From: Gammaproteobacteria bacterium
Lineage (GTDB): Bacteria > Pseudomonadota > Gammaproteobacteria > Competibacterales > Competibacteraceae
Assembly (NCBI GenBank): GCA_020047885.1
Contig: JAIFNF010000118.1
Location: forward strand, 1-8,867
Direction: 5' to 3'
Length of the DNA stretch: 8,867 nucleotides
The translations under genes were made by a program, and so were the position numbers. This document shows, in pieces, positions 4,917-8,867 of the stretch (positions within the stretch are counted from its first letter, which is position 1; each line of letters opens with the position of its first letter). Under the pieces are notes generated by a model. That model was given only the letters and a program-made list of their open reading frames with translations, searched no databases and was not told the origin of the DNA.

Positions 4917-6307
4917 CGCACGCTCACCGTCAATGCCCAGAACAGCAGCGCGGGCGCGAAATGCAGAAACACCCGGTTAATGCTGGTGTACTGTCTGGCC
5001 CAATGATGGGCGTCGGTGAAAAAGAACAGCACAAACAACACCAGCAGGCCGGAAGCCGTTACCATCATCCCCGCCAGTCGCCACGGTTCCGCAGCAGTTC
5101 GCGGCAATCCCCAGAACAGCGCGATCAGCAAGAGATAGCCGAACAGATGCCAGTTGCCCAGCAGGAATAAATTACGCGCAACCGGTCCCCAGATGTCGTG
5201 GTAGTGCCACTCGAACCGTCCTAACCCCGGCAACTGCATCACCTCGGGCGTCAACCCAATGTCCCCCCAACCGGCTACGGTGAACACGATGCCGCCGGAC
5301 ACCCACCACAGCCCCACTGTCAGCAACACACCGCCTCCCAGCCACGGCCAGTAACGGCGCGGCGTCCAGACTACCGTCGCGGCGGGAATCAGCAACAGCG
5401 CCCAAATCAACCCTTCCCGCTTCAACCACGGACAGGCCAGCGCCAGTAGTACAGCGAGTACCCCCTGCCAGCGGTCGCCAGTTCGCGCCCATTGCAGCAG
5501 GGCACAAACCGCCAGACCAAACACCGCAGCCAGCCACAAATCCGCATAACCGGCCAGAGCGACGTGGGTATCCAACATCGGCAGCGATAACAACAGCCCG
5601 ACAAAGATCAACGCGGTCAGCGACGTAGCTCCCCAAAGTCGCGCCTGCCCGTAGAAGCCTAGAGCCAGCGCAATCGCCGCGCCAAGCCAAGGTAAATGGG
5701 CAATGGATTCATTCCAGCCGCCGAACGCCAGCGTTGGCCATAGCGCCAGCAACGACACCGCATCGGGATACTGCCAAGCGTGGAGGGTATAGACCAAACC
5801 ACGGGTGTCCCCAAACCACTGTTCGGGACGGACAAATGGCACCCATTGTTGCAATTCCGACCAGACTCGCGCCCGCACCCCCCAAGTCGTCCAGGCATCC
5901 CAGGGATACAGCGGCCGCAGCCAAACTTCCTGCGCGAGCAGAAATAACCGCCAACTCAGCCAGGCTAGAAGCAGGATAAACAGGCCGCGTTCGAACCACC
6001 CCGGCGCTACGCGCCACCCTTCCTTATCCAAGGAGGGGAACATGAATCCGCCTCGCTGCCATGCCAGCCCGCCGCCCGCCAATCCCAGGATCGCCAACGT
6101 CAGTGTCGGTACTATCCAGTCCAGCGGCCAGTCCAGGACTGCTTGAATGCGCAATAGCAGAATGGCCGCCAATAGTCCCAGGAAGTAGCCATAACCCAGC
6201 GCCAGTGGCCAACTCCCCACTGGCGTATTCCGCCACAGTGCCCGCACGCAGAGCGTTCCCGCCAGCCAGGGAATGCCCAGCGCCAGCCCGACTTGTAATT
6301 CCTCCAT
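4889..6307 (-). CDS. Polytopic membrane protein, probable GT-C-type glycosyltransferase
   Basis: This 472-residue protein has about ten or more hydrophobic segments spread over its whole length. After the first few helices comes a loop RPLYPWDAWTTWGVRAR (131-147). A W-D-x-W-x-x-W motif with downstream basic residues, on the periplasmic side, recalls membrane glycosyltransferases that use polyprenyl-phosphate sugars (GT-C, GT39-like). The assignment is by pattern only. ATG 6307 has GGAGG (6313-6317) 5 bases upstream and begins MEELQVG. A longer frame to 6454 would overlap the previous gene deeply and is not credible. It follows that gene by one base, so the two are surely co-transcribed. Residues 89-105 (MFPSLDKEGWRVAPGWF) come from an inserted palindromic repeat. 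The last eight residues are antisense to the end of the nuclease-like gene. Confidence 0.75.
   Translation of the reverse strand: MEELQVGLALGIPWLAGTLCVRALWRNTPVGSWPLALGYGYFLGLLAAILLLRIQAVLDWPLDWIVPTLTLAILGLAGGGLAWQRGGFMFPSLDKEGWRVAPGWFERGLFILLLAWLSWRLFLLAQEVWLRPLYPWDAWTTWGVRARVWSELQQWVPFVRPEQWFGDTRGLVYTLHAWQYPDAVSLLALWPTLAFGGWNESIAHLPWLGAAIALALGFYGQARLWGATSLTALIFVGLLLSLPMLDTHVALAGYADLWLAAVFGLAVCALLQWARTGDRWQGVLAVLLALACPWLKREGLIWALLLIPAATVVWTPRRYWPWLGGGVLLTVGLWWVSGGIVFTVAGWGDIGLTPEVMQLPGLGRFEWHYHDIWGPVARNLFLLGNWHLFGYLLLIALFWGLPRTAAEPWRLAGMMVTASGLLVLFVLFFFTDAHHWARQYTSINRVFLHFAPALLFWALTVSVRQNPVASSM
5993..6041 (-). repeat. In-frame interspersed palindromic element within the GT-C-like gene
   Basis: Two hairpins lie side by side. 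GGCGC (6003-6007) pairs with GCGCC (6011-6015) around a TAC loop. CCCTTCCTT (6017-6025) pairs with AAGGAGGGG (6030-6038) around a 4-base loop, giving nine pairs with one G-T. This double-stem layout with CCTCCTT and AAGGAGG arms is familiar from repeats scattered through some proteobacterial genomes. Here it is translated on the minus strand as a hydrophilic stretch between membrane helices, without breaking the frame. Confidence 0.7.
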
Positions 6308-6308
6308 G

Positions 6309-7505
6309 TTAACCTCCGGGTTCACGCACGTGGAGCAGGGTTCCCGCCGGAACCGTATACTGTGCTTCCGCTGACAACTGGCCTTGACCCCAGTCCAGCG
6401 TCTGCCGCTCAGGGACATAACGCACCCCCGGCAGTGGTGCCAGCAACAATACATAATCCCCCGGTCGTGCCTGGCTTAACTCTGATGGAACGCCAACATA
6501 GCTATTGTGTGGCAACAGATGATAGTGGGCGCGACCGGCCGCGAACCCAATACGATCTTCTGCGATGATCCACAATCGCACCGGTCGTTCCGGCAAACGC
6601 TGACGCACCTCCAGCAGAAACCGGTATAAATCGCCATCCAGATCCGCCAGCCGCCGTTCCGTTTCATCCTTGCCGGCGAAACGCCCCAGGGTCTGCTCCG
6701 CCCGCCCGGCCAACTCCCATTGCCAGCGCATATCCAGCAACAACCAACCCAGCAGGAACAACGCAACAAAAGGTTTTCTCTGCAACCGTCGGCCGGCCGA
6801 GAGGATCCAAACAGCATACAACCCAGCGCTGAAACCGACCCAGATCGCGGCCAGCAGGGTCAACGATCCGAGGGGCCGCGACGTGGCACCAGCGGCGAAG
6901 TTAATGGATCCCTGACTCCAGTCCTCGCGCGTCGTCCATTCCTCCCATAACCGATTCCACCATTCACCTGTGGTCAACCGCGCCGGACGCAGTTTCAGCT
7001 CGTTCACGGTGACGGGCGCTGGATACGGACCGGGGATGAACACGCCTATTGTCAGAACCGCGCCTTGCCACTCCGGCTCAGTACGCAGCGGCGCTTGACC
7101 GGCGCTGGCCACGGTGGCTTGTGCAGCCTGCCGCACCTGTCCATCCACCGTTCGCCAAAGCAGTTGCAGCGGATGGCGACCGTCCAAGCCGACTATCTTC
7201 CAGGCCAGTTTGCTATACACGCCAGCATTGATTCGGCGAGAGGGCATCCACAGCACGATGCCCTGGGAACCGATGGACGGGATTTCCAGTCCGGCAGGCG
7301 TCAGCGTTCCCTGACCGCCCATGATGTGCATATCCGCCCCACTCCAGCGCAATGGGATATTGGCTTCACTCTGACCACCCATGCGGTAATACAGCAAAAC
7401 CGCCAACACCATCAGCGCCGCGCCTAGCGCCAGTGCGGTCAACCACGGCAACCATGACGTGCAACCCACTGAATCATATTTTTCCTGGATCACGGCTCTT
7501 GGCAT
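6309..7505 (-). CDS. Membrane protein of unknown function in a polysaccharide operon
   Basis: I do not recognise this 398-residue protein. It has one N-terminal membrane helix (about 18-40) and a soluble, beta-rich and probably periplasmic region (about 45-210). Two further hydrophobic segments follow (213-237 and 244-258), then a soluble C-terminal domain (265-398) with ETERRLADLDGDLYRFL and RPVRLWIIAEDRIGFAAGRAHYHLLP. The start is uncertain. ATG 7505 has GGAG (7516-7519) 10 bases upstream and overlaps the SDR gene by 32 bases, while a GTG four codons further in (7493) is an alternative. A longer frame to 7586 lies deeper in the SDR gene and is unlikely. One base separates its stop from the GT-C-like gene, so it may act with that enzyme as an accessory subunit, which is an inference from position. 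Confidence 0.72.
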   Translation of the reverse strand: MPRAVIQEKYDSVGCTSWLPWLTALALGAALMVLAVLLYYRMGGQSEANIPLRWSGADMHIMGGQGTLTPAGLEIPSIGSQGIVLWMPSRRINAGVYSKLAWKIVGLDGRHPLQLLWRTVDGQVRQAAQATVASAGQAPLRTEPEWQGAVLTIGVFIPGPYPAPVTVNELKLRPARLTTGEWWNRLWEEWTTREDWSQGSINFAAGATSRPLGSLTLLAAIWVGFSAGLYAVWILSAGRRLQRKPFVALFLLGWLLLDMRWQWELAGRAEQTLGRFAGKDETERRLADLDGDLYRFLLEVRQRLPERPVRLWIIAEDRIGFAAGRAHYHLLPHNSYVGVPSELSQARPGDYVLLLAPLPGVRYVPERQTLDWGQGQLSAEAQYTVPAGTLLHVREPGG

Positions 7506-8496
7506 CCTTTGATAACTCCGGTAATGCCCGCTCAAAATCCCACACCGGTCGATAGCCGAGTTCATCGCCAATTCGGCGGGAATCATAGCAAGCCCACCCT
7601 AACAACTTATCCAGCGCGGTCTGCGCCGGGCGGTCACAACGCCCCAGCCCGCTGACGCTATCGACCAATCTCGCCACCCCCCACAACACCGTGGCCGGAA
7701 TCGCCCAGTTCGGTGCCGGTCGACCCAGCGCCTGGCGAATGAATCGATACAGTTCGCCCCCTGAATAGGCGCGGCCATCGGTCACGAAATAAGTCTGACC
7801 GGCAGCGACCGGCTGTGCAGCGGCCAATAACAGCGCCTGAACCACGTCATCAACATGGACTAGTGAACGCTGATTACCAGTTTCCGGCAACGGCGGCAAC
7901 CAGCCCCGGCGCACCGCTTCAATCAATCGCACTAAATTCGCCTTCATGCCTGGACCGTAAACCAGCGCCGGACGCAGATTAACCACCTGCATTCCCGACT
8001 CACGCCCCACCGTCAACACCCGTTCCTCGGCGGCATGTTTTGCCTGCCCATAAGGCGTTTCCGGCCATGCCTCCCACTTTTCATCCACACAACGGGAACC
8101 GGGATCGCCCACGGCTTTAACGCTGCTTAAAAAGACGAACCGTTGGACACCCTCCGCCTGCGCTGCCGCGAGTAGATGAAAAGTTCCCTCGGTATTCACC
8201 GCCCAATGCCGGGCGGCGAAGTCTGGAGTATGCCGGGCATCGGCATGGGCAAACCCCGCCAGATGAAACACCGTGTCCATCCCGGCACAGGCGGGCGCCA
8301 GACTGGCCGGGTCGGTCAAATCGCCCGTCACCACCTCCGCACCCCGCACCCTGCACCCCGCACCCCGCACCAGCATCCGTACCTGCGCCCCCTGTTCCCC
8401 GAGCGCAGCCACCAAGCGGCAGCCAATAAAGCCGGTTCCGCCGGTCACCAGCACCGGTCGGTTCTGGAAAAATTCGCCCGTTACCACCCGCGCCAC
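7474..8496 (-). CDS. NAD-dependent epimerase/dehydratase (extended SDR), nucleotide-sugar modifying
   Basis: This 340-residue Rossmann enzyme probably epimerises or dehydrates a UDP- or lipid-linked sugar in the cytoplasm. The cofactor loop TGGTGFIG has G19, G22 and G25. D59 falls in GDLTDP, and FHLAG is at 77-81. The catalytic residues are S124/S125 (LSSVKAVG) and the pair Y149 and K153 (YGQAK). NLRPALVYGPGM and RSLVHVDDVVQAL are typical substrate-side motifs. Members of this subgroup in O-antigen loci often act as 4-epimerases or 4-reductases near an initiating sugar-phosphate transferase, and none is in the window. The start GTG 8496 overlaps the upstream glycosyltransferase by 16 bases. 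GTG 8487 is an alternative. Residues 42-52 are encoded by a 7-bp tandem repeat in the loop after the second beta strand, where the cofactor ribose usually binds. Confidence 0.88.
   Translation of the reverse strand: MARVVTGEFFQNRPVLVTGGTGFIGCRLVAALGEQGAQVRMLVRGAGCRVRGAEVVTGDLTDPASLAPACAGMDTVFHLAGFAHADARHTPDFAARHWAVNTEGTFHLLAAAQAEGVQRFVFLSSVKAVGDPGSRCVDEKWEAWPETPYGQAKHAAEERVLTVGRESGMQVVNLRPALVYGPGMKANLVRLIEAVRRGWLPPLPETGNQRSLVHVDDVVQALLLAAAQPVAAGQTYFVTDGRAYSGGELYRFIRQALGRPAPNWAIPATVLWGVARLVDSVSGLGRCDRPAQTALDKLLGWACYDSRRIGDELGYRPVWDFERALPELSKDAKSRDPGKI
8342..8371 (-). repeat. 7-bp tandem repeat inside the SDR gene
   Basis: Four units of CCCCGCA (plus strand; the second is CCCTGCA) run from 8342 to 8369, with a partial fifth, and are preceded by a related TCCGCA. 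The unit is not a multiple of three. Loss or gain of one unit would shift the SDR frame near residue 45, and a change of three would restore it. The repeat encodes RGAGCRVRG, an unusual stretch for this enzyme family. Confidence 0.85.
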
Positions 8497-8867
8497 CCGT
8501 GCTGATGAAAGAAACGCACTGCTGACCGCAGGAACAGGCCAATATGCCGCCAGCCCTTGCGAGCCGCATGGCCGCCGAGATGAACGATGCGCACCTGTGG
8601 GACATAGGCCAGTCGCGTCACCGCCGCCAAACGCAGACTCAGGTCGAAATCTTCGAAATAGAGAAAATAGTTGGGGTTAAACCCCCCCACCTGTTCCAGC
8701 ACCGCCCGCCGGCAGAGCATAAAGCAACCGCTGGTAATCGGCGGGTCCCGGAATACCATGTCGCTAATTTGATCACGCAACTCGTAATGATGCAGGCGGC
8801 GCTGCAACCTGCGTCGTAGACCCGGCGGGGCGAAACCACGCAGCGCCAAATCCAGCACGGTCGGATA
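8481..8867 (-). CDS. C-terminal part of a GT2 glycosyltransferase (rhamnosyltransferase/WcaA-like; partial, runs off the right edge)
   Basis: The last 128 residues are visible. The frame is open to the right edge of the window (the first visible codon is TAT at 8867-8865), so the N-terminal nucleotide-binding half is outside. The segment SGCFMLCRRAVLEQVGGF, then NYFLYFEDFDLSLRL, is the acceptor-side signature of GT2 enzymes that build O-antigen or exopolysaccharide. It includes the acidic ED pair of the proposed catalytic-base region. VRIVHLGGHAARK and a basic-aromatic tail (RSAVRFFHQHGW) also fit that group, where the tail is thought to lie on the membrane. The TAA stop at 8481-8483 lies just inside the SDR gene, so the two are coupled. 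It heads the visible part of the minus-strand operon, and its promoter is outside. Confidence 0.87.
   Translation of the reverse strand, partial: YPTVLDLALRGFAPPGLRRRLQRRLHHYELRDQISDMVFRDPPITSGCFMLCRRAVLEQVGGFNPNYFLYFEDFDLSLRLAAVTRLAYVPQVRIVHLGGHAARKGWRHIGLFLRSAVRFFHQHGWRGW

Noticed and set aside
4889..6454. A 521-residue form of the GT-C-like protein starting at 6454
   Set aside because: The extra N-terminus is Cys/Arg-rich, overlaps the end of the preceding gene and lacks a ribosome site, whereas ATG 6307 has GGAGG at the right distance.
6309..7586. A 425-residue form of the unknown membrane protein starting at 7586
   Set aside because: It would overlap the SDR gene by over 110 bases. ATG 7505 has an upstream GGAG and precedes the membrane helix at a normal distance.

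Overview
The window is about 60% GC and almost fully coding. It carries a surface-polysaccharide biosynthesis region of a Gram-negative bacterium. Codon use and protein style suggest a proteobacterium, possibly a gammaproteobacterium of the Competibacter/Contendobacter type, but that placement comes from memory and is untested. No RNA gene, CRISPR array, transposase or integrase is visible.

The left half is read on the + strand. It holds the tail of a probable sulfotransferase (2-136), a complete sulfotransferase (124-885), a GT2 glycosyltransferase (1803-2507), a DUF2304-type small membrane protein (2514-2894), a GT4 glycosyltransferase (2900-4090) and a coiled-coil PD-(D/E)XK nuclease-like protein (4113-4916). 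The right half is read on the - strand. From right to left it holds a partial GT2 glycosyltransferase (8867-8481), an extended-SDR sugar epimerase/dehydratase (8496-7474), an unrecognised membrane protein (7505-6309) and a polytopic GT-C-like membrane protein (6307-4889). The two blocks converge and overlap tail to tail by 28 bases at 4889-4916. Genes within each block are overlapping or nearly so, which suggests two operons. They would supply nucleotide-sugar modification, glycosyl transfer at the membrane, and sulfation.

The most unusual part is 889-1862. The first 60 bases of the GT2 gene are present twice (889-948 and 1803-1862, 56/60 identical). Between the copies lies an 854-bp segment carrying a minus-strand MNT/HEPN (MntA/HepT-type) toxin-antitoxin pair. 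The first copy follows the sulfotransferase stop by 3 bases and looks like the ancestral operonic start. The intact gene now starts downstream of the cassette with no visible ribosome binding site. The HEPN gene reads into the antisense strand of the stranded fragment and ends there. The MNT protein has apparently lost its catalytic DxD by an in-frame deletion, while the HEPN protein keeps its complete RX4HXY motif.

Several coding regions also contain repeats in frame: two interspersed-type palindromes (in the GT4 and GT-C-like genes), a 54-bp and a 21-bp tandem repeat (nuclease-like gene) and a 7-bp tandem repeat (SDR gene).
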